Source: Flavisolibacter nicotianae (GTDB taxonomy: Bacteria; Bacteroidota; Bacteroidia; Chitinophagales; Chitinophagaceae). From it: a stretch of DNA of 64,000 nt. The position numbers and the translations under genes are program-made. The DNA lies in assembly GCF_003628535.1 (NCBI RefSeq), contig NZ_RBCI01000005.1, positions 186,001 to 250,000 on the forward strand, in the 5' to 3' direction. This document shows, piece by piece, positions 27,682-35,911 of this stretch. The notes under the pieces are model-generated. The model was given only the letters and a program-made list of their open reading frames with translations, searched no databases and was not told where the DNA came from. Position 1 is the stretch's first letter; each line of letters opens with the position of its first letter.

Positions 27682-29073
27682 CTAAAACGATTTCAGGCTT
27701 TTCGCGGACGGCAACACCAGCACAAAGGTTGTGCCTTCACCCGGCTTGCTGTGAATGTCGATGTTGCCTTTGTGAATTTTAATGATCCTATAAGCGAGCG
27801 GAAGCCCTAACCCAAATCCTCCCGTGGTCCGCGACTCTTCCACACGATAAAACGGCTGAAAGATGCGTTCCATTTCCGACTCCTCAATCCCGGGTCCGTT
27901 GTCGGCAATAGAAATAAAAATTTGGTGATCTGCAATGCGGAGGGTGATGGCCGCCTGGTGGTCTGTCGAAAACTTACAGGCATTGATCACAATATTTTTG
28001 ATTGCTGTCGAGAGCAGAGCTTCGTTGCCAAAAACAAGAAGGTTGTCTTCCTGCTCGGGCATTTCGCTGAAATCAACTTTGATATTATAGGTTGGATTGC
28101 TCTTGGCAACCGCACCGGGAATATTCAGAATGACTTCATCGATACGTACCAGGTCGATTTCGATTCCGCCCACATCGCCTGAAGCCTTGGCAAATTCGAG
28201 TAAAGTTTGTGTTAACTTGTTCAGCTGCTGCACGTCCTGGTAAATGGAAAGCATCACCCGCTTGTAGTCTTCGGCGGCCCTTTCGCGCTGCAAGGATACT
28301 TCGAGTTGGCTGGAAATTGCCGTAAGCGGCGTCGACAACTCGTGCGATGCGTTGGCAATAAAGCGGCGTTGCATCTCAAAGCTTTCCTGCAGGCGGTTCA
28401 GAAGATCATTCAATGTTTGCGATAGCTGGTTCCATTCGTCTTTCGATTTGCCGGCATCGATGCGCCGGGCAAGGTTTTGTGCCGATATCTCTGCTACATC
28501 TTCCGAAATGCGGCGGATTGGCTGTAAAAGACCGCGGGAAAAAAAATACCCGGCTACAAGGATCAGAAAGTTGCCGATCAGAAAACTGATCAGCAAAATG
28601 TTCAAAAGGTTGTTCAACTGTTTTACACCTTCTTCATCTTCGCCGGCTACCAGGACAACAAGTCGGAGTGGTTCGTTGGTGTAATAATAGGAGGCTACTT
28701 GTTTTTCGCCCTGGCGAAAAAAGGTTTGGCCGGCCTTGCGTGTTGCCTCCAGGTCGTCGGGTGTCACGTCCATGGTGTCGTTTGGCCTGTCGCTATAACG
28801 GTAGATCTCTCTGTTTCGTTCATCATAGGCTTGCACGGACTTGTCCAGCAAGGCGATTGTTGTCGATGAATCTATTCGCTGAACGAGAGCTTTGTCGAAA
28901 ATTTCCCGCTGGCTGAGTAGCCGTGCGGTGGTAATGGCCCTGTTCGTAAGCCGGGTGCGAAGGTTAGTGATTCTCGCCTCGTAGGAAAAATAATAAATGA
29001 CGATGCATACCAGGCTTAGGATGACAAATGCAAGCGCAGAAAAAAGGAGCGTGATGCGAAACCGAACCGGCAT
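27682..29073 (-). CDS. Sensor histidine kinase (OmpR partner)
   Basis: A 463-residue inner-membrane kinase. TM1 is near residues 8-28, a periplasmic sensor domain of about 130 residues follows, and TM2 is near 158-180. A HAMP segment (RGLLQPIRRISEDVAEISAQ) comes next. The phosphorylated His is in ASHELSTPLTAISSQLE (His244), then come the N box NIVINACKFS, G1 ISIADNGPGIEESE, F box FQPFYRVEESR and G2 TGGFGLGLPLAYRI. It is encoded 2 bases after the response regulator, forming a standard pair. The signal sensed is unknown. Confidence 0.93.
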   Translation of the reverse strand: MPVRFRITLLFSALAFVILSLVCIVIYYFSYEARITNLRTRLTNRAITTARLLSQREIFDKALVQRIDSSTTIALLDKSVQAYDERNREIYRYSDRPNDTMDVTPDDLEATRKAGQTFFRQGEKQVASYYYTNEPLRLVVLVAGEDEEGVKQLNNLLNILLISFLIGNFLILVAGYFFSRGLLQPIRRISEDVAEISAQNLARRIDAGKSKDEWNQLSQTLNDLLNRLQESFEMQRRFIANASHELSTPLTAISSQLEVSLQRERAAEDYKRVMLSIYQDVQQLNKLTQTLLEFAKASGDVGGIEIDLVRIDEVILNIPGAVAKSNPTYNIKVDFSEMPEQEDNLLVFGNEALLSTAIKNIVINACKFSTDHQAAITLRIADHQIFISIADNGPGIEESEMERIFQPFYRVEESRTTGGFGLGLPLAYRIIKIHKGNIDIHSKPGEGTTFVLVLPSAKSLKSF

Positions 29074-29075
29074 TG

Positions 29076-29771
29076 CTATGAATTGTCTTTTAAAATATAT
29101 CCCATACCGACCTGCGTGTAAATCAGTTTCTGGTCGAAATTCTTATCGACCTTGTTGCGAACATAATTAATGTAGACATCAATGACGTTGGTGTTTGTGT
29201 CAAAATCGATGTCCCAGACATTGATGGCAATGTCGCTCCGGGACACCACGCGGTTTTTGTTTCGCAACAGGTATTCCAGCAGTTGGAATTCTTTTGCCGT
29301 GAGATTTATGGCGGTCTCGCCCCGCCTGACTTCTTTGCTGTCCACGTTCATCTCGAGATCAGACGCTTTCAATATGGTTCCAACGGGGACCTGCTGGTGC
29401 AGGCTTCGTTTTAGCAGAACCCTGATTTTCATTAGCAGTTCCCGGAATTCAAAGGGTTTGACAATGTAGTCGTCTGCACCGGCGTCGTAACCTTCAATTT
29501 TATCGCCGAGGGCACCCAGCGCTGTTAGCATGATCACAGGAACCTGTGTGTTTTGGCGGCGGATTTTTTCGCAAAGCTCATATCCATTCATGCCCGGCAA
29601 ATTGATATCGAGTACAACCAGGTTATACGGCTGCTGTTGAAACATCTTCCATCCGATCGCACCGTTGTAGGCCACATCAGCATCATAGCCCGCTTCTGTC
29701 AGGCCCAGTCGTAAGGCGTCGGCAATTTTCTGCTCGTCTTCTATCAACAGGATTTTCCGTTCTTCCGTCAT
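29076..29771 (-). CDS. OmpR/PhoB-family response regulator
   Basis: A 231-residue DNA-binding regulator. The receiver domain starts KILLIEDEQKIADALRLGL, with phospho-acceptor Asp55 in VVLDINLPGMNGYE, and TALGALGDKIEGYDAGADDY including the conserved Lys in IVKPFEF. The C-terminal winged helix ends with LTAKEFQLLEYLLRNKNRVV and YVRNKVDKNF. The ATG at 29771 gives the normal length; an upstream ATG at 29831 would add 20 residues without family similarity. It precedes and pairs with the sensor kinase gene. Confidence 0.93.
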   Translation of the reverse strand: MTEERKILLIEDEQKIADALRLGLTEAGYDADVAYNGAIGWKMFQQQPYNLVVLDINLPGMNGYELCEKIRRQNTQVPVIMLTALGALGDKIEGYDAGADDYIVKPFEFRELLMKIRVLLKRSLHQQVPVGTILKASDLEMNVDSKEVRRGETAINLTAKEFQLLEYLLRNKNRVVSRSDIAINVWDIDFDTNTNVIDVYINYVRNKVDKNFDQKLIYTQVGMGYILKDNS

Positions 29772-29897
29772 TGCCGGCAAGTTACCAAACTTCGCTTGCC
29801 CGGGGATTCCGTTTGCGTTCGGGCCGGTCATTTCTAATTCATTTCTAATGCCAGATTAATGCCGGCTTAATGTGTGGGAACTAGGTTCGTTGTCCCG

Positions 29898-30710
29898 ATG
29901 GATACGATTTTAAAGAGTTTTAAAACGGTTCTGGTGCCGGTAGATTTTTCCGTTAATACAGAGGTTGCCATAGCAAAAACACTCGCCCTAGTAGAGCGGG
30001 ATACTGCTACCATCCACCTGTTGCATGTGTTGAAACCAAGCCCGTTTTACGCCGGCAAAGCGGTTTACAGGGAGAGGAAGCGGAAACTGGAAGAATGGCG
30101 GCGGTCCATTGAGGAATGTGCAGGCCTTACTGTTCGATGCGAATTGCTGCAGGGACATTCGGTTCAGCGTTCAATCCGCAAATCTGCAGAAAGCCTGCGA
30201 CCTGATGCGATCGTTATCGGGCAAACAGCCATGCATACGGGATTGTCCTTTGCCCGGACCATGATGCCAATGGCGCTGGCGCAGGCCACGGGTATACCCG
30301 TGCTGACTGTAAAACCTGGTGCGCTGCATAACAAAACAAGAACGGTGGTTGTACCGGTAACAGATGCCTTTCCGGAAAGCAAACTCCAGGCGCTGGAAGT
30401 GCTTTGCAGGCACGGCCGTCCAAATATCCACCTGATTACACTGGTGAATGGGAAAAACGGCCCGTCTGATTTTTCGGCTGCTGCACTGGTGCACATGTTT
30501 CAATGGCTCAAAATGCGGCTACACTGTCCCGTGGAATATGCGGTTGTGCGTGGCAGAAACAAAGCAAAGGCGTTTTTGCAGTACGCAGAAAAGATAAATG
30601 CAGATGTTTTGCTGGTGCATCCCGAAAAAGAAACATGGATCGGCTGGTGGAACCGGCACACTTCCGATGTGTTGCCAGTAGGCTCGAAAGTGCAGGTGCT
30701 TGCCGTTTAA
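29898..30710 (+). CDS. Tandem universal stress protein (UspA family)
   Basis: A 270-residue protein with two Usp-like halves. The first begins FKTVLVPVDFSVNTEVAIAK and ends with the family signature region DAIVIGQTAMHTGLSFARTM and on to IPVLTVKPG. The second begins TRTVVVPVTDAFPESKLQAL and ends DVLLVHPEKETWIGWWNRHT. The ATP-binding G-x2-G-x9-G-[ST] motif is not clean in either half. The gene is divergent from the two-component pair with a short shared promoter region. A role in stress physiology is likely but unspecific. Confidence 0.85.
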   Translation: MDTILKSFKTVLVPVDFSVNTEVAIAKTLALVERDTATIHLLHVLKPSPFYAGKAVYRERKRKLEEWRRSIEECAGLTVRCELLQGHSVQRSIRKSAESLRPDAIVIGQTAMHTGLSFARTMMPMALAQATGIPVLTVKPGALHNKTRTVVVPVTDAFPESKLQALEVLCRHGRPNIHLITLVNGKNGPSDFSAAALVHMFQWLKMRLHCPVEYAVVRGRNKAKAFLQYAEKINADVLLVHPEKETWIGWWNRHTSDVLPVGSKVQVLAV

Positions 30711-30733
30711 GTAGAATTATAAAATCATAAAGT

Positions 30734-32359
30734 ATGACCATGAAAACAGTCTTATTCTTTTTTTCTTCTATTTCCGTATCCCTTGCCGCAGTGGCGCAAT
30801 CGGTAGAGCAGGGAAAACAACAGTTGTATTATGAACGGTACCAATCGGCTGAGCAAACGTTCCGCCAGGCGGTACAGCAAAATCCTTCCGATGCGGAAGC
30901 GTTGTATGGATTGGTACAGGCAAACCTTCTTCAAAACAAATCCGAAGCGGCGATGACGGCGTTGTCGAATGCCCCCGGGTCGCTGAAAGAAGAACCGCTT
31001 TACCAGGTTGCTTCCGGTGCCGTGCTGCTGCAGCAAGGCAAAGCAACAGAGGCTGCCGCGGTTTTTGAAAAGGCGCTGAGTGAGACGAAAGAAAAAAATC
31101 CGGCTGTTCTTTCAGCTATTGCTGAAGCTCATATCCGATCGACAGTTGGCGATGCAAATTATGCCGTGACCTTGCTGAATAAGGCGATCAAACGGGAAAA
31201 GCATGATGCAGCATTGTACACGCTTTTGGGTGACGCCTACCGTAAGTTGCATAATGGTACTGAAGCCTATAAGGCATATCAGAAAGCCATTGAAGAAAAC
31301 GGTCAATATGCCGCCGCTTACCATCGGCTTGGCAATATTTTTCTTTCGCAAAAAAATGTACCGCTCTACACGGAATATTTTACGAAAGCGATTAATGCTG
31401 ATGCTGCCTATGCGCCTTCCATTTACCGTCTTTATGCCCACGAATTTTATCGTGATCCGGCAAAGGCATTGGCCTATTACCAGGAATATCTTTCCAAATC
31501 AGATAGAAGCGAAAAAGCATTATATGAACTGGCTGATCTTTTTTATCTCACGAAAAAATATGATTCTGCCATTCAGAAGGCAAACGAAATTTTGAGTAAT
31601 GAGGGAACAAAAGCGCAGCCACGGCTTTATAAGCTCATTGCCTACAGTTTTGCCGGAAAGGCGGATACGGCCAGTGCGCTTACCAGCATGCAAACCTATT
31701 TTGACAAGGGAGCTGACAGCACGATCATCGGTCGCGATTACCTGACGATGGGAGATTTTTACGCCGCTTCGAAAGGAAAGGATTCATTGGCTATGGTTTA
31801 TTATGCCAAAGGCGTCGACGATGAAAAAGATTCAATCGTACGCTATGCTTACTACAAAAAACTTGCTGGTTACGCCGGTGAAAACAAAGACTATGCAGCA
31901 CAGGCGAAGTGGCTGGAAAAATATTATACGGGAAATTCAAAGGCCAACAACCTCGATTTGTTTACCTGGGGTTTGGCGCACATCCGTGCAGAACAATATT
32001 CGGCAGCCGATTCGGTATTTAGCACCTATGTAGCAAAGTACCCGGATCAAAGCTATGGCTACTATTGGCAGGCAAAAAGCAAAGCGCTGCAAGATTCTGG
32101 AATGAAAGAAGGCCTGGCCGTACCTGCCTACGAAAAATTGGTTGCCATTTTGGAAAAAGATTCAACCGATGCAAACTACAAGCGCTGGATAGTGGAGGCC
32201 TACGGTTATCTTGCCGCCTACAAGACCAATACGGAAAAAAATTATGGCGAAGCGGTTGACTATTTTGAAAAGGTACTGGCGGTTGATCCGTCAAACGCTG
32301 ACGCCAAAAAGTATATCACCCTGCTGGAAAAAAATATAGCAGACAAAGGCAGTAAATAA
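30734..32359 (+). CDS. Secreted TPR-repeat protein
   Basis: A 541-residue protein with a signal peptide (KTVLFFFSSISVSLAAVAQ). It is made almost wholly of tetratricopeptide repeats, for example YYERYQSAEQTFRQAVQQNP, PSDAEALYGLVQANLLQNKS, ALYTLLGDAYRKLHNGTEAY, YAAAYHRLGNIFLSQKNVPL and YGEAVDYFEKVLAVDPSNAD. Such periplasmic TPR proteins in Bacteroidota act as scaffolds, some in gliding or secretion, but no partner is indicated here. An ATG two codons later (30740) is equally good as start. It follows the universal stress protein by 23 bases and ends before a strong terminator. Confidence 0.85.
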   Translation: MTMKTVLFFFSSISVSLAAVAQSVEQGKQQLYYERYQSAEQTFRQAVQQNPSDAEALYGLVQANLLQNKSEAAMTALSNAPGSLKEEPLYQVASGAVLLQQGKATEAAAVFEKALSETKEKNPAVLSAIAEAHIRSTVGDANYAVTLLNKAIKREKHDAALYTLLGDAYRKLHNGTEAYKAYQKAIEENGQYAAAYHRLGNIFLSQKNVPLYTEYFTKAINADAAYAPSIYRLYAHEFYRDPAKALAYYQEYLSKSDRSEKALYELADLFYLTKKYDSAIQKANEILSNEGTKAQPRLYKLIAYSFAGKADTASALTSMQTYFDKGADSTIIGRDYLTMGDFYAASKGKDSLAMVYYAKGVDDEKDSIVRYAYYKKLAGYAGENKDYAAQAKWLEKYYTGNSKANNLDLFTWGLAHIRAEQYSAADSVFSTYVAKYPDQSYGYYWQAKSKALQDSGMKEGLAVPAYEKLVAILEKDSTDANYKRWIVEAYGYLAAYKTNTEKNYGEAVDYFEKVLAVDPSNADAKKYITLLEKNIADKGSK

Positions 32360-32389
32360 AGCGTCGTTTTTTCATAGGTTTTTGTGTTG

Positions 32390-32418
32390 CGGGCCTCCGG
32401 TTAGGAGGCCCGTTTTTT
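32390..32418 (+). terminator. Intrinsic terminator after the TPR gene
   Basis: GGGCCTCC pairs with GGAGGCCC around a short loop and is followed by seven T. Confidence 0.85.
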
Positions 32419-32565
32419 TACGATCGGCCGGCGTTCTAAACAATATTGGACTAAATGTCGACTGATACCTGATACAATTTCACAAAGTCGTAATCGCTTT
32501 TATGGTCAAGTGCTTTCGTAAAAAGCAATGGTCGGACTTATCATCGTAGCATTTTTAAAATAATG

Positions 32566-33093
32566 TTATACCGGAATTTCGATTGCGGCAGGCATGTCCT
32601 GATGCATGGACAGCTGGTGCCGGTTTGCCTTTTTATGTGTAATCAATGAAACGAGTGTGGTGATCGTCATGACAGCGGTTGGGATGATGCCAATTGGGGT
32701 GAATACAAACGTTGGAAGTGTTGTAAGAACGATAAGGCCTGCGGAAAGCAATAATTGCCTATTGAAACGTTTATTTCCTGTGACATGCCGGCGGCATTGA
32801 AGCAGTAAGCGGTAGGCCTGGTAACCGACTACAAAGCCAAAAAGCTGGAGCGAATAATAGTAAAAATTGAACACGCCGTTATCCTGGAAGCTGATGGTGG
32901 CTCGATACGCATTTTGAATCAGGTGCAGTAACATGCAGGCTGCCAGGAAGAGCGGGCCCCAGTACAAAACGGAAACCAGGAGCCTGCGGGTGTGCCGGCC
33001 ATCGGTTTTCCAGGCACGGGAAACAATGATAGTTGCAATAACAGATAACAATACGGCGATCGGACCGCCAAAAAGTTCAAAAAATTTATTCAT
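32566..33093 (-). CDS. Multi-pass membrane protein, function unknown
   Basis: A 175-residue protein with about five hydrophobic segments (IAVLLSVIATIIVSRAW, VLYWGPLFLAACMLLHLIQN, YSLQLFGFVVGYQAYRLLL, LLLSAGLIVLTTLPTFVF, IIPTAVMTITTLVSLI). Short basic loops lie between them. It has no motif that names a family. It stands alone, transcribed away from the NTF2-like gene region. Confidence 0.6.
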   Translation of the reverse strand: MNKFFELFGGPIAVLLSVIATIIVSRAWKTDGRHTRRLLVSVLYWGPLFLAACMLLHLIQNAYRATISFQDNGVFNFYYYSLQLFGFVVGYQAYRLLLQCRRHVTGNKRFNRQLLLSAGLIVLTTLPTFVFTPIGIIPTAVMTITTLVSLITHKKANRHQLSMHQDMPAAIEIPV

Positions 33094-33662
33094 GCAACAA
33101 AATACCAGTTAGTTGTTTTTGGTTGCCTGCCCATTGGGATCAATTGTTGATTTTTGAAAATGAATTGTCAGTGTTGATATAAACTGTTTGGCGGACCTGG
33201 CTTTTTAGAATCCAATGCTGCCGAAAATGCAAAACATTCAAACATTAGATTAAAACCGGGGCAGAAACCCTGGATTCGATAACCGCAGACTGACTGAAAT
33301 TTAATAGCGGGACGAGAGAATGTAGGATAAAAGAAAAGCACCGGAACAATAGATAAAGAAGCCGAAGCTCATTTACTTACTAACCCGATGCCTTTCGGAA
33401 AAGATTGCTTTTTCTGGTTAAAGAAACATCAACCCTTTCTGCTATCGAAAGTACAAATTCTTTGCAGCCAATTCCAAATTTTTATCTCGTTATTTTGCGC
33501 CTTTTTGTTCACAAGAGCTATTGGATTGATTATGAAAGTTATTGATCTGAAAAGTTATAGTTATGCACGTTGCTTGCCAGTTAATAATCTTAGCGACGAA
33601 AAGCAAAGCTGCCAGAACGAACAAGGATGCATTTATTGCTTCATATGCCGTATGCGAAAATA
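33094..33662. other. Intergenic stretch, nothing convincing
   Basis: About 570 A/T-rich bases. A plus-strand frame of 91 codons (33388-33663) is Cys/Phe-rich and lacks any family feature, so no gene is called. Confidence 0.35.
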
Positions 33663-33688
33663 ACAATGCCCGCTCAAGCGGGCATTGT
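33663..33688 (-). terminator. Intrinsic terminator of the NTF2-like gene
   Basis: ACAATGCCCGCT and AGCGGGCATTGT form a perfect 12-base stem with a CA loop, 10 bases beyond the stop codon of the minus-strand gene. It is T-poor downstream and could act in both directions. Confidence 0.65.
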
Positions 33689-33698
33689 CGAGTGAAGA

Positions 33699-34235
33699 TT
33701 ATTTTTTCTCGGGTTCGTCCCTTGCTGCCATTTGGTGAAATTCATACACCTTTCCTTCCTTGTTAAAGAACCAAACTTCATTAAGGTGCATTTTGGTAAC
33801 TGTACCGTCTTTATGCGTGTCTGTCTCCATGCCCCAGATGGTGACGGTTTCGCTTTCCGGGTGGTCAGGACTTTTTAGTGTGGTACAGGCAGCCACCGTG
33901 CTGACAACCGATGCCATGTTGTTCCTGGAATCTTTGGCCATTTTAATGAAATTATCCCGTCCTTTTACCAATGTGCCATCGGGGAAAGTGGCAACGATAT
34001 CATCCGCAAAAAGAGAAATAGAATTGTCGAGGGTGTTATCGTCAAAATCCTTCCAGGCACGCAACACTTTTTGCGCATATGCCATATTGCCGATACTCAG
34101 GTTGCGGGCATCAATCTTGTACGGCTCATCAGTGCTGCTGGTTTTTGTTTGTTTTACATTGGCGTTTTGGGCGTTGGAGGTGGATGCAAGAAGAGCAAAA
34201 ACTGCGAAGATCGCGACGTGGGTTACGCGTTTCAT
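33699..34235 (-). CDS. Secreted NTF2/SnoaL-like protein
   Basis: A 178-residue protein with a signal peptide (MKRVTHVAIFAVFALLASTS, cut after NAQ). The remainder has the NTF2-like cone pattern: RNLSIGNMAYAQKVLRAWKD, SISLFADDIVATFPDGTLVK, GRDNFIKMAKDSRNN, then long strands (TVTIWGMETDTHKDGTVTKM; LNEVWFFNKEGKVYEFHQMA). Catalytic residues cannot be inferred, and many such proteins have unknown ligands. The in-frame ATG at 34235 is preferred to one 9 codons earlier because it begins the signal peptide. Confidence 0.75.
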   Translation of the reverse strand: MKRVTHVAIFAVFALLASTSNAQNANVKQTKTSSTDEPYKIDARNLSIGNMAYAQKVLRAWKDFDDNTLDNSISLFADDIVATFPDGTLVKGRDNFIKMAKDSRNNMASVVSTVAACTTLKSPDHPESETVTIWGMETDTHKDGTVTKMHLNEVWFFNKEGKVYEFHQMAARDEPEKK

Positions 34236-34529
34236 TGTGTGAATTTTAAAATGGTGAAACAATGTGTAAGAACTGTATTGGCAGGATTCGGCAGTCTTGT
34301 ATAGGGGAGTAGGTAGAAAGGTAAATAAGTTTCAACAAATGGCCGGAAAATGCTTTGCAGCAATTCAAAAGGCAGATCATTTCTTTCCTTGGAATCGATT
34401 GGAGGCAAAATCATTCATTTGTTGCCTGCGATATTTCGGATAAATAAGACAGGCTTGACTAGCCGGCCGCCTGGCGAAATCAGACCGTATCGGGTAAGCA
34501 GCAGTAGGCGCGGGTTTCGAAAATAAAAA

Positions 34530-34551
34530 GACCCCTGTAGAAACAGGGGTC
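34530..34551 (-). terminator. Hairpin with CCTG-TAGAAA-CAGG core, second copy
   Basis: GACCCCTG and CAGGGGTC form a perfect 8-base stem around TAGAAA. On the minus strand it is followed by TTTTTATTTTC, so it could terminate minus-strand transcription. On the plus strand it would sit in the leader of the small frame at 34572. The core matches the hairpin at 10821-10846. Confidence 0.55.
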
Positions 34552-34571
34552 GCAACCAAAACTAACTGCTT

Positions 34572-34670
34572 ATGAGAAAAATTGTTACTGCTATCGTGAA
34601 GAACAAAGATACGACTGTTGCACAAAAAAAATTGTTACCGACTCGTTACGAAATTGGTAAATCGAGTTGA
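34572..34670 (+). CDS. Possible 32-residue basic peptide
   Basis: An ATG frame begins MRKIVTAIVKNKDTTVAQKK and ends YEIGKSS. It starts 20 bases after the hairpin at 34530-34551. It has a Lys-rich composition and no known family. The hairpin-plus-frame layout is suggestive, but a frame this short can occur by chance. Confidence 0.2.
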   Translation: MRKIVTAIVKNKDTTVAQKKLLPTRYEIGKSS

Positions 34671-34862
34671 CTAATATCTACAGGCATGTAGGTGTTGTTT
34701 ATGGTCAAGGGTAAAATCGATTCCCCTTGTCCATCCTGACTGCTTCTGCTTTAAACGCTGCCATTTCCGATATGTAAAAATGGGCAAAGAAGTGGATTTT
34801 ACCTATACCGATCTCTGGCAATCTTTTGTACATTGAGATATTCTTCATGCTAAAACTTTATT

Positions 34863-35780
34863 ATGCCTGCTATGCTTGCTTGTACCAAACCTTGCTTTGG
34901 CCTGCTTTTACTGTCTTTCCTGCTGTCGTGCGAAAAACAGCAGCCTGCAACGACGAGTGTAAAAACGGATGCTGCCCCGACCGGCCGGCCGGTTAGTGGT
35001 TCCACAACCGTAAATGCGATTTGCGATTACGATTATAACGAAACAGCGCTACTAAACGCTGGCTGGACAAAAACCTTTGAGGATAATTTCGATGCCGGGC
35101 TTTCCAAATGGAACATTTGGACGGGTGGTGCCTACAACAACGAACTTCAGTATTACCAGGCTGCAAATCTTCAGGTTTTCAATGGAAACCTGGTGATAAC
35201 GGCAAAAAAGGAAACTGTAACCGGAGCAACAACGCCAGGCGATTCGACGCCTAAAACCTTTAATTATACATCTGGCCGTGTGGAGTGTGCCAGTAATGTT
35301 TCGGCCAGTTTGCAATCACCAAAAGTAAGAATGGTTGCCCGCATTAAGCTGCCGGCAGGGTATGGTATGTGGCCGGCTTTTTGGAGCTATGGCGATCCCT
35401 GGCCAACACAAGGCGAAATTGATTTTCTGGAGGCCCGCGGACAAGAGCCGACAAAATACCAGACGAATTATTTTTATGGCAAAGTGGCCAATCGCAACCT
35501 TGTTCGTAACCAGGTTGGTTATCTCACTGCAAATGGCGACTTAACGGCCTGCTACCATGTATACGAAATGGTGTGGGAACAAAATACGCTGAGCTCTTAC
35601 CTGGACGGTGCATTGGTCGAAGTGAAGAGCGGCGGCTATATACCTGATCTTTTCGGAAAAACCGAGCGCATTACACTGAACCTTGCCGTTGGTGGGAATT
35701 TCTTTTCCAGTTTCGATCCCTCGAAAATTGTGACAGGCGCTATGTACATCGACTATGTTCGGGTTTATACAGCGCAATGA
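34863..35780 (+). CDS. GH16-family glycoside hydrolase lipoprotein (laminarinase-like)
   Basis: A 305-residue protein with a lipoprotein signal (LLLLSFLLSCEKQQ). The GH16 domain runs from WTKTFEDNFDAGLSKWNIWT to the end. The catalytic motif is EIDFLEARG: Glu185 as nucleophile, Asp187, and Glu190 as acid/base. The extra-residue form (E-x-D-x-x-E) seen here is that of laminarinases and lichenases. Other features are SGRVECASNVSASLQSPKVR, MWPAFWSYGDPWPTQGEIDF and the carbohydrate-site Trp pattern AVGGNFF. It would cut beta-1,3- or mixed beta-glucans at the cell surface or in the periplasm. The gene stands alone. Confidence 0.92.
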   Translation: MPAMLACTKPCFGLLLLSFLLSCEKQQPATTSVKTDAAPTGRPVSGSTTVNAICDYDYNETALLNAGWTKTFEDNFDAGLSKWNIWTGGAYNNELQYYQAANLQVFNGNLVITAKKETVTGATTPGDSTPKTFNYTSGRVECASNVSASLQSPKVRMVARIKLPAGYGMWPAFWSYGDPWPTQGEIDFLEARGQEPTKYQTNYFYGKVANRNLVRNQVGYLTANGDLTACYHVYEMVWEQNTLSSYLDGALVEVKSGGYIPDLFGKTERITLNLAVGGNFFSSFDPSKIVTGAMYIDYVRVYTAQ

Positions 35781-35844
35781 AAGTGTACATGCAATTGCAC
35801 GCATTCCATCGATGCTTAAAAATTGAATGGAAACATATCAATAA

Positions 35845-35876
35845 GAAAAGCGCCGTCACAAGAGAGGCGCTTTTCC
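35845..35876 (+). terminator. Bidirectional terminator between the GH16 and BON genes
   Basis: AGCGCC pairs with GGCGCT around an 11-base loop. A-rich sequence lies before it and TTTTCC after it, so it can serve both converging genes. Confidence 0.65.
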
Positions 35877-35911
35877 TGTTTAAAATGATCTTTTCAGATT
35901 TTCGTGTCGCT

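Larger units (their letters stand above)
34236..34862. other. Intergenic stretch with hairpin and a possible 32-codon peptide
   Basis: About 630 bases. The only structures seen are the hairpin at 34530-34551 and a short plus-strand frame after it. The presumed promoters of the NTF2-like and GH16 genes lie at the two ends. Confidence 0.4.

Noticed and set aside
33388-33663. Plus-strand frame of 91 codons, Cys- and Phe-rich
   Set aside because: Lies in A/T-rich intergenic DNA with no homology that I recognise.
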